Shown one piece after another: positions 55,043 through 64,000 of a stretch of 64,000 bases of DNA; position 1 is the stretch's first letter; every line of letters starts with the position of its first letter. Under the pieces are notes generated by a model. It was not told where the DNA came from. It saw nothing but the letters and a program-made list of their open reading frames with translations, and ran no database searches. The position numbers and the translations under genes were made by a program. Source of the stretch: Lachnospiraceae bacterium (lineage in GTDB: Bacteria > Bacillota > Clostridia > Lachnospirales > Lachnospiraceae); NCBI GenBank assembly GCA_024682835.1, contig JAIKYU010000027.1, forward strand, positions 1-64,000. Direction: 5' to 3'.

Positions 55043-55941
55043 ACGTCGCTGACCTTCTCCTTCTTTGAACGAATGGTCTTGCCGAAGATCGTTGCGTTTT
55101 TCTGCCTGTCCTCGCTCTCCGGCTTATTCTGGATCCGGCGCAGCTTCTCCTTGATGCGCTCCGCGTTCAGTCCTCGTTCCATCACACCTTTATAGGCCAC
55201 ACTGATCGCGCCCGTCTCCTCCGAAACAATGAGGGTCATGGCATCCGTGGACTCCGAAATGCCAAAGCCGGCGCGATGCCTCGTGCCCATCTCCTTGCCG
55301 ATATCCATCCGCTCGGACAGCGGCAGATAACAGGTGGCAGCCGTCACCCGGTTGCCGCGGATCACTACGGCTCCGTCATGGAGCGGCGTGTTGTGTTCAA
55401 AAATGTTGATCAAAAGCTCCGCCGTCACAAGACCGTCCACCTCAATTCCCGTGCGCTCCACATCCGCCAGAGAAATCTCCTGTTCGACAACGATCAGCGC
55501 ACCGGTCCGCACGGATGCCATCTCCACGCAGGCTCTGGCAATCTCGTCGATGGTCCGGTCGGAAAAACGTTCGCCGCCGGATCGCAGATCAAAGGGCAGC
55601 ATGGAGGAGAAAAAGAACCGCCGCTGACCAAGACCCTCCAGCGCCTTGCGCAGCTCCGGCTGCATGATGACGACAACCGCAATCACGGCCACATAGAGCA
55701 CATTCCGCACAATCCAGAGAATCGTCGTCATATCGAAAACAACCGCCAGCACAATGAAGATGACAATGATGACAATCCCCTTGAGCATGGACCAGAGCCT
55801 CGTGCTCTTTGCCCAGAGCAGAATCTGATAGAACAGAAAGGCAATGATCAGAATCTCCGCGATATCCGTCCACCGCGGAGTCAGAAGATGAAAGCTGTTC
55901 CAGCTGATATGAAAATCAAAAGGGTTTGACGGTAATTGCAT
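55039..55941 (-). CDS. cdaA: diadenylate cyclase CdaA (c-di-AMP synthase)
   Basis: TM N-terminus; DAC motifs NTPLHDGAVVIRGNRV and GTRHRAGFGISESTDA. Confidence 0.97.
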   Translation of the reverse strand: MQLPSNPFDFHISWNSFHLLTPRWTDIAEILIIAFLFYQILLWAKSTRLWSMLKGIVIIVIFIVLAVVFDMTTILWIVRNVLYVAVIAVVVIMQPELRKALEGLGQRRFFFSSMLPFDLRSGGERFSDRTIDEIARACVEMASVRTGALIVVEQEISLADVERTGIEVDGLVTAELLINIFEHNTPLHDGAVVIRGNRVTAATCYLPLSERMDIGKEMGTRHRAGFGISESTDAMTLIVSEETGAISVAYKGVMERGLNAERIKEKLRRIQNKPESEDRQKNATIFGKTIRSKKEKVSDV

Positions 55942-55947
55942 GACTTC

Positions 55948-57264
55948 TTACTTGTTGATATCCTTGTTCACCCGCAGCACGCGATCCGGCATCTCGTCGG
56001 TTGACGCCGCCTGTGTCCGCGGGATGCTCCGCGTACTGGCTGCGGGAGCAGGCCGATGCGCCGCCGGCCGTGCCGCAGCACCTGACACAGAGCGTGTCGC
56101 GCTGCCGGGCTGACGCACTGTGGCGCCTGCTGTCCGTACCGGCGCTCTGCCCGCTGCTGTTCTTCCCGCAACGGATCTTGTTCTGTCTGCCGCTCCCATC
56201 GGCCGGGATGCAGTTCTTGACGGCACCCGCTCCCGGAGCATCTCGTCTTCCTCGTCCTCCGGTTCCGGCATCCGTCGTCCGCTCTGTGCGGAGGAGGTGT
56301 GATGGACCGGTTTCGCCGCATTGTGCGCACGGTTGATCTTCTTGACTCTTCTTTCCGGCTCTGCCAGCGTCACCTTTGGCACCGCCTTAACATAGTAGAA
56401 ATATTCATCATCCTCAAACTGCACCCGCTCTGTCCGCGAGTAATCCAGCTGGAAGAAAAAGAATTCCAGGATAAAGCACAGCAGCGCTGAAATCAGCGTT
56501 CCCGCCACGACGCCGACAAAGGAAAACCGGGTGTCATACATGAAATCGCCCACCATGAGCAGGATCAGGTTGAGCACGGCTCCCACCAGAATCGCCGCCT
56601 TCCAGGCATGATCCACCGGAAGCCGCCGGATGAGATAAACCACGATCAGCACCGCCGCAAAAGCCGCCACGGTGACCCACATGCCGCGGTTCATCATAAA
56701 CCCGGTGAGAAACGAACGAAGCTGCACGACAATTTCGGTATCCTCCCCCACTGCCACAGAGCTTGCCCCCATGGTTGTCGCGTTGGTCTGCACGTAGGAA
56801 AGAAGATAGTAGATCACCGTTCCGCAGGACATCGCCGCCACAGAGACGGGAGAGGCGACCAGCCCCAGTGCGAGGGGCATCAGGTAGGGTATCTTAAAGA
56901 GAAACAGCATCGGCATCAGCATCAGAACCACCGTGTCTCCGGGGCCGAAGCGAAAATAGAGCAGGAACATCAGCAGAAACAGAACCAGCGTCACCCCCAG
57001 CGTCTCGATGGAAACCGCGTAAAAATGCCCCAGGATAAAAAAGCTGGAGATAAACACCATGAAGCCGGTCGGCATGAAGGAGCATAGCAGGGCACACATC
57101 AGCACAATCGGTGTCGGCTTGATCGCGGAAAGGTAGCCTACGTGGCTGTTGATCAGGGAAAGCGAAAGAAACGAGAGCAAAAACTTCCAGAGCGGTGTGA
57201 TCCACAGCTCATAGCGGACGTAGATGCTCTTGATCAGTTGTTTGATTTCAACCAGCGTCGTCAT
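55948..57264 (-). CDS. polytopic membrane protein with Arg/Ala/Pro-rich C-terminal tail
   Basis: 8-10 predicted TM helices followed by a ~120-aa low-complexity tail (RTASRPMGAADRTRSVAGRTAAGRAPVRTAG...). Confidence 0.75.
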   Translation of the reverse strand: MTTLVEIKQLIKSIYVRYELWITPLWKFLLSFLSLSLINSHVGYLSAIKPTPIVLMCALLCSFMPTGFMVFISSFFILGHFYAVSIETLGVTLVLFLLMFLLYFRFGPGDTVVLMLMPMLFLFKIPYLMPLALGLVASPVSVAAMSCGTVIYYLLSYVQTNATTMGASSVAVGEDTEIVVQLRSFLTGFMMNRGMWVTVAAFAAVLIVVYLIRRLPVDHAWKAAILVGAVLNLILLMVGDFMYDTRFSFVGVVAGTLISALLCFILEFFFFQLDYSRTERVQFEDDEYFYYVKAVPKVTLAEPERRVKKINRAHNAAKPVHHTSSAQSGRRMPEPEDEEDEMLRERVPSRTASRPMGAADRTRSVAGRTAAGRAPVRTAGATVRQPGSATRSVSGAAARPAAHRPAPAASTRSIPRTQAASTDEMPDRVLRVNKDINK

Positions 57265-57661
57265 TCGTCAACCCTTCACTGTCCGTCATCTCCTTGAGAC
57301 GGCGCAGTCCCAGTGCGTATGTGGAAATACGCTTCTGCATCCGGTAGTAACGCACGGCATAAATGATGCCGGCAAACAGGCAATAACCGCCCGTCAGCAC
57401 AACATACAACCGGACAGCGCTGGAAAGGAACCCCACCAGATCCGTGTTGTAGATATCCTGCATGATCAGATCGAAATGGCTCAGCACATAAAGCACACAG
57501 ACAACAAGAAAGACGATCGTTGCACAGACAACCGAGCCGATGATGTGGTGTGTGATGTAGTCCACAGGAAAATAACGGCTCGCTGCCTCGTCCCGCCGTC
57601 CTTCCCGCTGTCTGAACATGGCCATGCGAGTCATGAGTATGACTCTCTTTTCAGCTAACAA
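57248..57661 (-). CDS. small membrane protein (two-to-three TM)
   Basis: IGSVVCATIVFLVVCVLYVL and LYVVLTGGYCLFAGIIYAVRYY; overlaps the downstream gene start by 17 bp. Confidence 0.65.
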   Translation of the reverse strand: MLAEKRVILMTRMAMFRQREGRRDEAASRYFPVDYITHHIIGSVVCATIVFLVVCVLYVLSHFDLIMQDIYNTDLVGFLSSAVRLYVVLTGGYCLFAGIIYAVRYYRMQKRISTYALGLRRLKEMTDSEGLTNDDAG

Positions 57662-57670
57662 GTATGCCCC

Positions 57671-58081
57671 TTATTTCTTCAGGAACTGCATTGCCGCATG
57701 TCCCGTATTGAGCTTTTTGCGCTCGACTGCAGGCGCTGTCGGCTTTGCAATGGCCGCACCCAGTCCCGTAGCCAGCTGTGCCTTACACTTTGCGCAGTAG
57801 CGGCCCGTCGTGATCGGCTCGCCGCAGTTCTCGCAGGTGAGCTGAACCGGTGAGCCCTTGGCGAAGACGAGACGCTCCTCGCGCACCCACTGCTGGATCT
57901 TGGTCATTTTAACCTCGCAGTCCTTGGCGATCTGATTCATCGTCGCGGACGGGTTGTCCTCTATATACTTTTTGACCTCCTGGAATTTGTCCTCTTCAGC
58001 CTTCTTGCAGGCCTCACAGATCACGTCTCCGGCAGCCCACTGAAACATCTTCCCGCACTTTGTGCAATTCTTAATCTGCAT
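57671..58081 (-). CDS. yvyF: YvyF-like flagellar-operon zinc-ribbon protein
   Basis: MQIKNCTKCGKMFQWAAGDVICEACKKAEEDKFQEVKKYIEDNPSATMNQIAKDCEVKMTKIQQWVREERL; immediately follows comFC as in Bacillus. Confidence 0.85.
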   Translation of the reverse strand: MQIKNCTKCGKMFQWAAGDVICEACKKAEEDKFQEVKKYIEDNPSATMNQIAKDCEVKMTKIQQWVREERLVFAKGSPVQLTCENCGEPITTGRYCAKCKAQLATGLGAAIAKPTAPAVERKKLNTGHAAMQFLKK

Positions 58082-58104
58082 AGCTGACCTCCTGTTTCTG
58101 TTTT

Positions 58105-58860
58105 CTATCGATGCGTGCCGGCAGCCGCCGCGAAAAAGATCTCCCTGACGCCCGCCCGACGAAACTCCTCCGCAATCGCATCCACTGTCGATCCGGAGGT
58201 ATAGATATCATCGATAATCATAATTCTTTTGTATTTTACATCATTCACCCGCAATTGAAAAGCGTTTTTCAGATTATTCCTGCGCTTTTGTTCCCCGTCC
58301 GTCTGCTTCATCGGCGGCGTATTCCGCTGCCGGACGATCAGATCCGTCCGCATCGGTATGCCCAGCTTCCGTGAAAGCTCCCTGGCGATATCCTCCGCCT
58401 GGTTGTAGCCTCTTTTTGCTCTCCTTGCCGGATGCAGCGGCACCGGAACCAGCACCTCGGGCCGGGCCGCCAGCATCTCCCGCCCAAACCGGCGAACCAT
58501 CTGATCCGCATACCAGACGGCATACTCCCGCCGGCCGCCGTATTTCAGCCGGTAAAGCGAATGAGCGACACTCCGGTACGATGCCAGACAGTATCCGTAA
58601 TCATAGCGGTGCGAATGAGCCATACAGTCGGGGCAGTACACGTCCGTCCGCTCATGCCCCGCCTCCTGCCGAAGCATCCGGCCGCATTTCATACAGCGCG
58701 GTTCGTCCTCATAGACAACCTGCCTCTCACAGGAAGGACAGCTTCGCTCCTCCCAGGCAAGAACCCGGTCACAGAGCGGGCAGCGATGCGGATACAGAAG
58801 CGTGAGTGCCGCATCTGCGCATTTTTTCAGTTTTTCCTTCTGTTCAGGCAGGAAGTTCAT
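58105..58860 (-). CDS. comFC: ComFC-like phosphoribosyltransferase
   Basis: Zinc-binding CPLC...CPSC...CMKC...CPDC; PRPP loop RIMIIDDIYTSGSTVDA; RKLGIPMRTDLIVRQRNTPPMKQTDGEQKRRNNLKNAF. Confidence 0.93.
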   Translation of the reverse strand: MNFLPEQKEKLKKCADAALTLLYPHRCPLCDRVLAWEERSCPSCERQVVYEDEPRCMKCGRMLRQEAGHERTDVYCPDCMAHSHRYDYGYCLASYRSVAHSLYRLKYGGRREYAVWYADQMVRRFGREMLAARPEVLVPVPLHPARRAKRGYNQAEDIARELSRKLGIPMRTDLIVRQRNTPPMKQTDGEQKRRNNLKNAFQLRVNDVKYKRIMIIDDIYTSGSTVDAIAEEFRRAGVREIFFAAAAGTHR

Positions 58861-61117
58861 GAAGCCTCTCGATCAATCCCGTATATCGTTTCATCTCCTC
58901 CACATTGCCGATCATCTCCTCCACGGTCTCCCGGCTCCCCAGCACCACCACGCAGGATTTGGCTCTGGTCACCGCCGTGTACAGGAGATTGCGGTTTAAC
59001 AGCATGCGCGGCCCCCCCAGAAGAGGAAGCAGCACAGCCGGATACTCGCTTCCCTGCGATTTATGAATGGTCATCGCGTAGGCGAGATCCATATCCTCCA
59101 TCCCGGAAAAGGGAACCCGCACGATGCGGCGGAAATCGAACTGCACCGTGATTTCCTGCGATGTATGATCGATCGCCGTGATGATGCCGAGATCTCCGTT
59201 AAAAACGCCCTCTCCGTGCTCGATCACAATGCCGTTGTATCCCTGCACTTCCCACACGGCACTGTAGTCATTCCTGGTCTGCATGACCTTGTCCCCCACC
59301 CGCCAGATCCGGTCGCCCAGCTGCAGCTCGGCCTTTCTGTGATCCGGCGGATTAAGCGACTGCTGCAGCGCGCGGTTCAGTGTCTCCGCCCCCAATGGTC
59401 CGCGGCGCATCGGTGTCAGCACCTGTATCTCCCCGGGCGGCGCCCCCACATAATCCGGAAGCTTGTCCCGGATAAGCAGCACCAGATGTTTGATGATCAC
59501 CTCCGCACGATCCCGTGCAAGAAAAAAGAAATCCCTGCTCTGGTTATCCAGGACTATACTCTCTCCCGCGTGGATCCTGTGCGCATTCATCACGATGTCA
59601 CTCTGCGCAGCCTGGCGGAAAATCTGTCTGAGCGCTACCACGGAAAAACGACCGCTCTCGATCAGATCGCGCAGCACCTGTCCCGGGCCGACGGAGGGAA
59701 GCTGCGCCGCGTCGCCGATCAGCACCAGATGGGTTCCCGGTGTGACTGCCTTCAGCAGAGAATAAAACAGATGCATATCCACCATGCTCATCTCATCGAT
59801 GACAACTGCGTCCGTCTCCAGCGGGTAGTCCTCGTTGCGGTTGAAGCGCACGCGGCGTTCCACTGTCTCCCTGTCCTCATCCCGGACACCGCTTGTCACC
59901 TCCAGCAGCCGGTGAATCGTCCGGGCCTCCATACCCGTCGCCTCCGTCATCCGCTTGGCCGCCCGTCCCGTCGGAGCCGCCAGCACAAAGGATCTGCCCT
60001 GATTCGTGAAGAGCCTGAGAATGGCACCCAATGTCGTCGTCTTGCCGGTGCCCGGGCCGCCGGTCAGAATCAGAACCCCGTCCGTCATGGCGCGTTTGAC
60101 CGCTTCCCGCTGCTCGTGATCCAGACGGATATTCTGTTCCCTCTCCACCGCATCAATCTCAGCCTCCGTCGGAGCAAGCTCCGGCTCACAGATGTCCAGA
60201 TCTCTGAGCATTCCCGCAATCGCCTGTTCCTCATGCCAGAGTCCCGCAGCGTATACCGCCTGTCTCTCCGCACTCCCGGACGGCGCCTCCCGAATGATCA
60301 CCTTGTTTTTCGCAGCCAGACCACTCAACCGGGATTCCAGAAGCTCTTTGGCTTCCGGACCGCGCGGAAGACGCAGCAGCTCCACTGCCTTTTCAAAAAG
60401 CATCTCCCGCGGCAGATAACTGTGTCCGTCCGCCGCGCCCTGTGCCAGGGCATAGAGAAGGCCGCCGGTCACACGATACTCCGCATCCGCACGGATTCCG
60501 AGCTTTCCTGCGATCTCATCGGCCGTCCGGAAACCGATACCGTCGATTTCCTCCGCCAGTCGATAGGGATTCTCAGAGATAACCTGCCGGGTGCTGTCCC
60601 CGTATCGTTCAATGATTCTCGCGGAAAGCCTGCCGCCGATGCCGATCTGCTGCAGGAACAGGGTGAGTTCCCTCTGTTCACGCTTTTCCCGCATCTGTAT
60701 GCCGATGCTTCGGGCAATCCGTTCACTGATGCCCTTCAGCTCGGCCAGTCGTTCCGGCTCCTCCTCCATAATGCGGAAGGTGTCATCTCCGAACTGCTTC
60801 ACAATCCGGTGAGCCAGTTTTTCTCCGATCCCTTTGATCGCGCCGGAGGCCAGATATCTCTCCATTGCCACCGCATCTGTGGGAGCAAGAACCTGAAAGG
60901 TGTGAATGCGAAGCTGACGTCCATAGACGGGATGATCGACATATTCGCCGGTGGCCTCGATGGTGTCGCCCTCGTCACACCCACGCAGCGTGCCGACGGC
61001 TGTAAACGAGTCTCCCTCTCCTTCATCCCCGGCAAAAATCAGATCCGCAACACCGTATCCTGTATCGGTGTTGCGGTATATGAAATGATCAATATAGGCA
61101 GTAACGGTAACGCTCAC
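58844..61117 (-). CDS. recD2: RecD2/YrrC-type SF1B DNA helicase
   Basis: Helix-hairpin-helix N-terminus; Walker A LTGGPGTGKTTTLGAIL; VIDEMSMVDMHLFYSLL; C-terminal LAYAMTIHKSQGSEYPAV. Confidence 0.95.
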   Translation of the reverse strand: MSVTVTAYIDHFIYRNTDTGYGVADLIFAGDEGEGDSFTAVGTLRGCDEGDTIEATGEYVDHPVYGRQLRIHTFQVLAPTDAVAMERYLASGAIKGIGEKLAHRIVKQFGDDTFRIMEEEPERLAELKGISERIARSIGIQMREKREQRELTLFLQQIGIGGRLSARIIERYGDSTRQVISENPYRLAEEIDGIGFRTADEIAGKLGIRADAEYRVTGGLLYALAQGAADGHSYLPREMLFEKAVELLRLPRGPEAKELLESRLSGLAAKNKVIIREAPSGSAERQAVYAAGLWHEEQAIAGMLRDLDICEPELAPTEAEIDAVEREQNIRLDHEQREAVKRAMTDGVLILTGGPGTGKTTTLGAILRLFTNQGRSFVLAAPTGRAAKRMTEATGMEARTIHRLLEVTSGVRDEDRETVERRVRFNRNEDYPLETDAVVIDEMSMVDMHLFYSLLKAVTPGTHLVLIGDAAQLPSVGPGQVLRDLIESGRFSVVALRQIFRQAAQSDIVMNAHRIHAGESIVLDNQSRDFFFLARDRAEVIIKHLVLLIRDKLPDYVGAPPGEIQVLTPMRRGPLGAETLNRALQQSLNPPDHRKAELQLGDRIWRVGDKVMQTRNDYSAVWEVQGYNGIVIEHGEGVFNGDLGIITAIDHTSQEITVQFDFRRIVRVPFSGMEDMDLAYAMTIHKSQGSEYPAVLLPLLGGPRMLLNRNLLYTAVTRAKSCVVVLGSRETVEEMIGNVEEMKRYTGLIERLHELPA

Positions 61118-61641
61118 GTGTCAGCCGTCTGCGCTCCTGCGGAAGAGCCGTCCTCTGCGGACTCCCCGTCCCCGTCCTCCGATTCGGACGAATCCGTCCG
61201 TCCATCAGCCGCCGCAATGATGGCCGCATTGTGTGCCTCGATATCCGCCGCACTCATGCCCACGGTATGCTTCATATTCTCGTAGAGCATCTGTGCAAAG
61301 CCCAGTCCCTGGGTCTCCGTGGATTTTGCGGTGAGGTCCTGCAGGGTGCGTTCCTTGAAGAAATCAACCAGCTGCTTGTTGCTGCCGGATTCGTCCTGCT
61401 TGAGGGCGTCGACGCTCTTCTGCATCTCCTTGAAAACCTGCTCGAGAAAGTAGGATTCAAACTGATTGCAGGCGTTCATCAGCTCCTCGTTGATCACCTC
61501 GCCGTCCGCGTCCGTACGTGCATTTTTTGCGTTTTTCGCGGCGCTTTCCAGCACGGACTTGAGCTTGTCGCCCGCGGCGTTCTGGGTCTGCTGATTCATG
61601 TAGTCGGCGTATGCGCCGGCATTGATTCCGCCTAATTCCAT
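61114..61641 (-). CDS. flgJ: FlgJ-like rod-binding domain protein
   Basis: ACNQFESYFLEQVFKEMQKSVDAL...LVDFFKERTLQDLTAKSTETQGLGFAQMLYENMKHT. Confidence 0.8.
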   Translation of the reverse strand: MELGGINAGAYADYMNQQTQNAAGDKLKSVLESAAKNAKNARTDADGEVINEELMNACNQFESYFLEQVFKEMQKSVDALKQDESGSNKQLVDFFKERTLQDLTAKSTETQGLGFAQMLYENMKHTVGMSAADIEAHNAAIIAAADGRTDSSESEDGDGESAEDGSSAGAQTADT

Positions 61642-61669
61642 TGGATACTCCTCTTAGCTCAACTGACGT

Positions 61670-62491
61670 TTACCGCTTCAGGTTGTTGGCTGTCTGCATC
61701 ATTTCGTCCGTGGTGGTGATGGCCTTGGAATTCATCTCATAGGCACGCTGGGCGACGATGAGGTTGACCATTTCGGTGGCCACGTTGACGTTGGATCCCT
61801 CTAAGTAACCCTGGCGGATGACGCTGCGCTGGAGATTCTGCTGCGTCAGCTCGTTCATGGGCTGGCCGCTGGCCTGGGTGGGCAGGAAAGAGGTGTCTCC
61901 CACGCGCTCTAAGCCGGTCGGATTGTTAAACTGCCACCGGCCGATCTGAAAGCCGGTATTCTGCGGAACATTGTTGGCGTCGGGATACTGGATGTTGCCG
62001 TCCGCATCCACAACTACGCGGTTGGATACCATGTTGCGGAGCGTGATCTCCCTGCCCTGGGAGTCAAGCACATGATAACCCTCCGAGGTCGTGAGGGTGA
62101 TATCGTTGGTGCCGTTCTGGGCAATGGCCCAGATAAAGTCGCCGTTTCTTGTGTAGACCTGCTCCCCGCGGTCGTTGCGATAGGCGAAGAAGCCGTCGCC
62201 GCCGATGGCAAAGGCCGTGTTGCTCGCGCTGTCCAGAAAGGCGCCCTGTGTGAAGCGCGAGTTGATGGATGCCGTCCGCACGCCCAGACCCACATCGGAA
62301 TTGACGGGCGGCTGTCCCGCGTTTTCCACGGTGGACTTGGTCTGCAGGGTCTGATACAGAAGCGACTTGAACTCCGCCTCCTGTGCCTTGTAGCCCATGG
62401 AATTGACGTTTGCCAGGTTGTTGGCGATCGTGTCTACATTGGTCTGCTGTGCGTTCATGCCGGTTGCTGCCGACCATAGGCTTCTTACCAT
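61670..62491 (-). CDS. flgG: flagellar basal-body rod protein, FlgG/FlhP type
   Basis: MVRSLWSAATGMNAQQTNVDTIANNLANVNSMGYKAQEAEFKSLLYQTL...GYLEGSNVNVATEMVNLIVAQRAYEMNSKAITTTDEMMQTANNLKR. Confidence 0.92.
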   Translation of the reverse strand: MVRSLWSAATGMNAQQTNVDTIANNLANVNSMGYKAQEAEFKSLLYQTLQTKSTVENAGQPPVNSDVGLGVRTASINSRFTQGAFLDSASNTAFAIGGDGFFAYRNDRGEQVYTRNGDFIWAIAQNGTNDITLTTSEGYHVLDSQGREITLRNMVSNRVVVDADGNIQYPDANNVPQNTGFQIGRWQFNNPTGLERVGDTSFLPTQASGQPMNELTQQNLQRSVIRQGYLEGSNVNVATEMVNLIVAQRAYEMNSKAITTTDEMMQTANNLKR

Positions 62492-62514
62492 ATGCTGCCT
62501 CCCCCCTTATGCCG

Positions 62515-63333
62515 TTACTGCAGCCTGCCCAGCTGCTGAACCGCGATTTCCAGTGTCGCGTCGATGGTCGTGATGACCTTCTGATTGGAATCATACTGCC
62601 GCTGCGAAGCAATCATCTGAACCATCTCATCCACCGTCGACACATTGGACTGCTCCAGATATCCCTGCACCACCGTGAGCTGCGGTTCGATCTCCACCGC
62701 CTGCTCCGTCCTCATGAACAGATTCTCGCCGTAATGCACCAGGGAATTGTAATAATGATCCACAACCGAATCTCCCTCGAGATCGGGTCCGTCCTGACGG
62801 AAATCCGTGAAGCCGATGGCGTCCACCAGCCGTCCGTTCTGGAAGATGGAGCCGTCCCCGGCAATCTGGAAATCCTGCGTCGGATCGATAATCACATGGC
62901 CGCCGTTACGATCCAGCACGAAATCGCCGTCCTGTGTGGTCAGCTCGCCGTTGACCGTGACGGCAAAGTTGCCGTCACGGGAATACATGACGGTCGTGTT
63001 GCCGCTGTGATCCGTGTGCTCAATGTTGAAGAAACCCTTGCCCTGAATGGCCAGATCGGTCGGCAAGTCGGTATTTTTCATCGGTCCCTGGGAGAAATCC
63101 ACATAGGTGCCGCTGGTCTTGACGCCGAGATTGACGATGCCCAGCTTGTCGCGAAGCTTGGCATCCGCCTCGTCCTTGATGCGAAGCGCCAGCTTGTCGG
63201 AAAAAGCGCTCGCCACGCTTCCTTCCTTCTTAAAGCCGGTGGTGTTGAAATTGGCCAGATTGTTGGTCAGCACGTCCATCCGATTCTGCTCGTTTACCAT
63301 GCCGGTGTAAGCGGTGTACAATCCTTTAACCAT
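62515..63333 (-). CDS. flgF: flagellar basal-body rod protein, FlgF/FlhO type
   Basis: MVKGLYTAYTGMVNEQNRMDVLTNNLANFNTTGFKKEGSV...QGYLEQSNVSTVDEMVQMIASQRQYDSNQKVITTIDATLEIAVQQLGRLQ. Confidence 0.88.
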   Translation of the reverse strand: MVKGLYTAYTGMVNEQNRMDVLTNNLANFNTTGFKKEGSVASAFSDKLALRIKDEADAKLRDKLGIVNLGVKTSGTYVDFSQGPMKNTDLPTDLAIQGKGFFNIEHTDHSGNTTVMYSRDGNFAVTVNGELTTQDGDFVLDRNGGHVIIDPTQDFQIAGDGSIFQNGRLVDAIGFTDFRQDGPDLEGDSVVDHYYNSLVHYGENLFMRTEQAVEIEPQLTVVQGYLEQSNVSTVDEMVQMIASQRQYDSNQKVITTIDATLEIAVQQLGRLQ

Positions 63334-63381
63334 TCCGTCTCCTCACTTCCCGGCGCAGATTCGGTTTATGACTGCGCCCTG

Positions 63382-64000
63382 CTAATCTTCTGTCCGGTGT
63401 CCCGTCAGGAATTCCACGTAACGCCCTGTGCCGATCGCCACCGCCGTCATCGGATCCTCCGCCGTCATGGCGTTGATTCCGGTCCTTGCGGTGATGAGAT
63501 CCTCCAGTCCCCGAAGCAGCGATCCGCCGCCCGTAAGAACGATTCCGCGATCCGCGATATCCGCCGCAAGCTCCGGCGGTGTCTTTTCCAACACGCTGTG
63601 GATGGCGTCCACAATCTGGGTCGTCGGCTCCCTGAGCGCCTCCTCCGTCTCCTCGGAGGAAACCCGCACGGTCTTGGGAAGACCTGTCACGAGATTGCGT
63701 CCTCTTACATCCAGAAAATCGGCCTCTGCGCGGGGATACGCGCTCCCGATTTTGATCTTGATGTCCTCCGCTGTCCGGTCACCGATCAGCAGATTGTGTT
63801 TTTTGCGCATGTAGCGCACCAGCGCCTCATCGAAATCATCCCCGGCCACCTTGACGGAGGTGGAAACCACTGTGCCGCCCAGAGAGATCACCGCGATATC
63901 CGATGTCCCGCCGCCGATATCAACGATCATGTTGCCGCAGGGCTTTGTGATATCGATGCCTGCTCCGATTGCCGCCGCGATCGGTTCCTCGATGATCTTG
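63382..64000 (-). CDS. mreB: MreB/Mbl family cell-shape protein (C-terminal part; N-terminus outside window)
   Basis: KIIEEPIAAAIGAGIDITKPCGNMIVDIGGGTSDIAVISLGG...IVLTGGGSLLRGLEDLI...DPMTAVAIGTGRYVEFL. Confidence 0.95.
   Translation of the reverse strand, partial: KIIEEPIAAAIGAGIDITKPCGNMIVDIGGGTSDIAVISLGGTVVSTSVKVAGDDFDEALVRYMRKKHNLLIGDRTAEDIKIKIGSAYPRAEADFLDVRGRNLVTGLPKTVRVSSEETEEALREPTTQIVDAIHSVLEKTPPELAADIADRGIVLTGGGSLLRGLEDLITARTGINAMTAEDPMTAVAIGTGRYVEFLTGHRTED

Noticed and set aside
63352-63378. GGCGCAG/CTGCGCC hairpin between mreB and flgF
   Set aside because: Lacks a U-tract; possible attenuator but too weak to list as a feature.
1-64000. Search for tRNA, rRNA, transposase, phage or toxin-antitoxin genes
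   Set aside because: No convincing signature was recognised by eye on either strand; a tRNAscan/Infernal run would be needed to exclude small RNAs.

Overview
The window is a 64 kb, high-GC Firmicute-like segment, probably Lachnospiraceae or a relative (inferred from protein content). Every credible CDS is on the minus strand. Reading in transcription order (64000 to 1): the 3' end of mreB/mbl, flgF- and flgG-like (FlhO/FlhP-type) genes, flgJ-like rod-binding protein, recD2, comFC, yvyF, two membrane proteins, cdaA-cdaR-glmM, an HPr/Crh-like gene, a DUF3048 lipoprotein, rfbD, a large membrane protein, a structured 0.3 kb intergenic element, an FMN-reductase/SCP2-like gene, HIT, a two-subunit fumarase, two uncharacterised proteins with a YczE-like membrane protein, and a second structured intergenic element. 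These are followed by a ~35 kb tightly coupled surface-glycan cluster: GH25 muramidase, Cna-B-like protein, Wzm/Wzt, WbdD-like methyltransferase/kinase, many glycosyltransferases, a UDP-GalNAcA-type pathway, a PseI/NeuB-type synthase, three GT11-like enzymes, an ABC flippase, a polymerase-like protein and a WbaP-like initiator. The window closes with flgM-flgN-flgK-flgK-flgL. Main observations: the comFC-yvyF / flgM-flgN-flgK-flgL neighbourhood known from Bacillus is split by ~52 kb; predicted sigma-28 promoters precede flgM and the second flgK; an HPr-like protein has Asp at position 15 but keeps Ser46; a WbdD-like protein lies next to Wzt; two adjacent membrane-anchored proteins share a domain; and there are two elaborate palindromic intergenic elements. 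No tRNA, rRNA, CRISPR array or transposase was recognised. All family assignments are by eye from motifs, without database searches.
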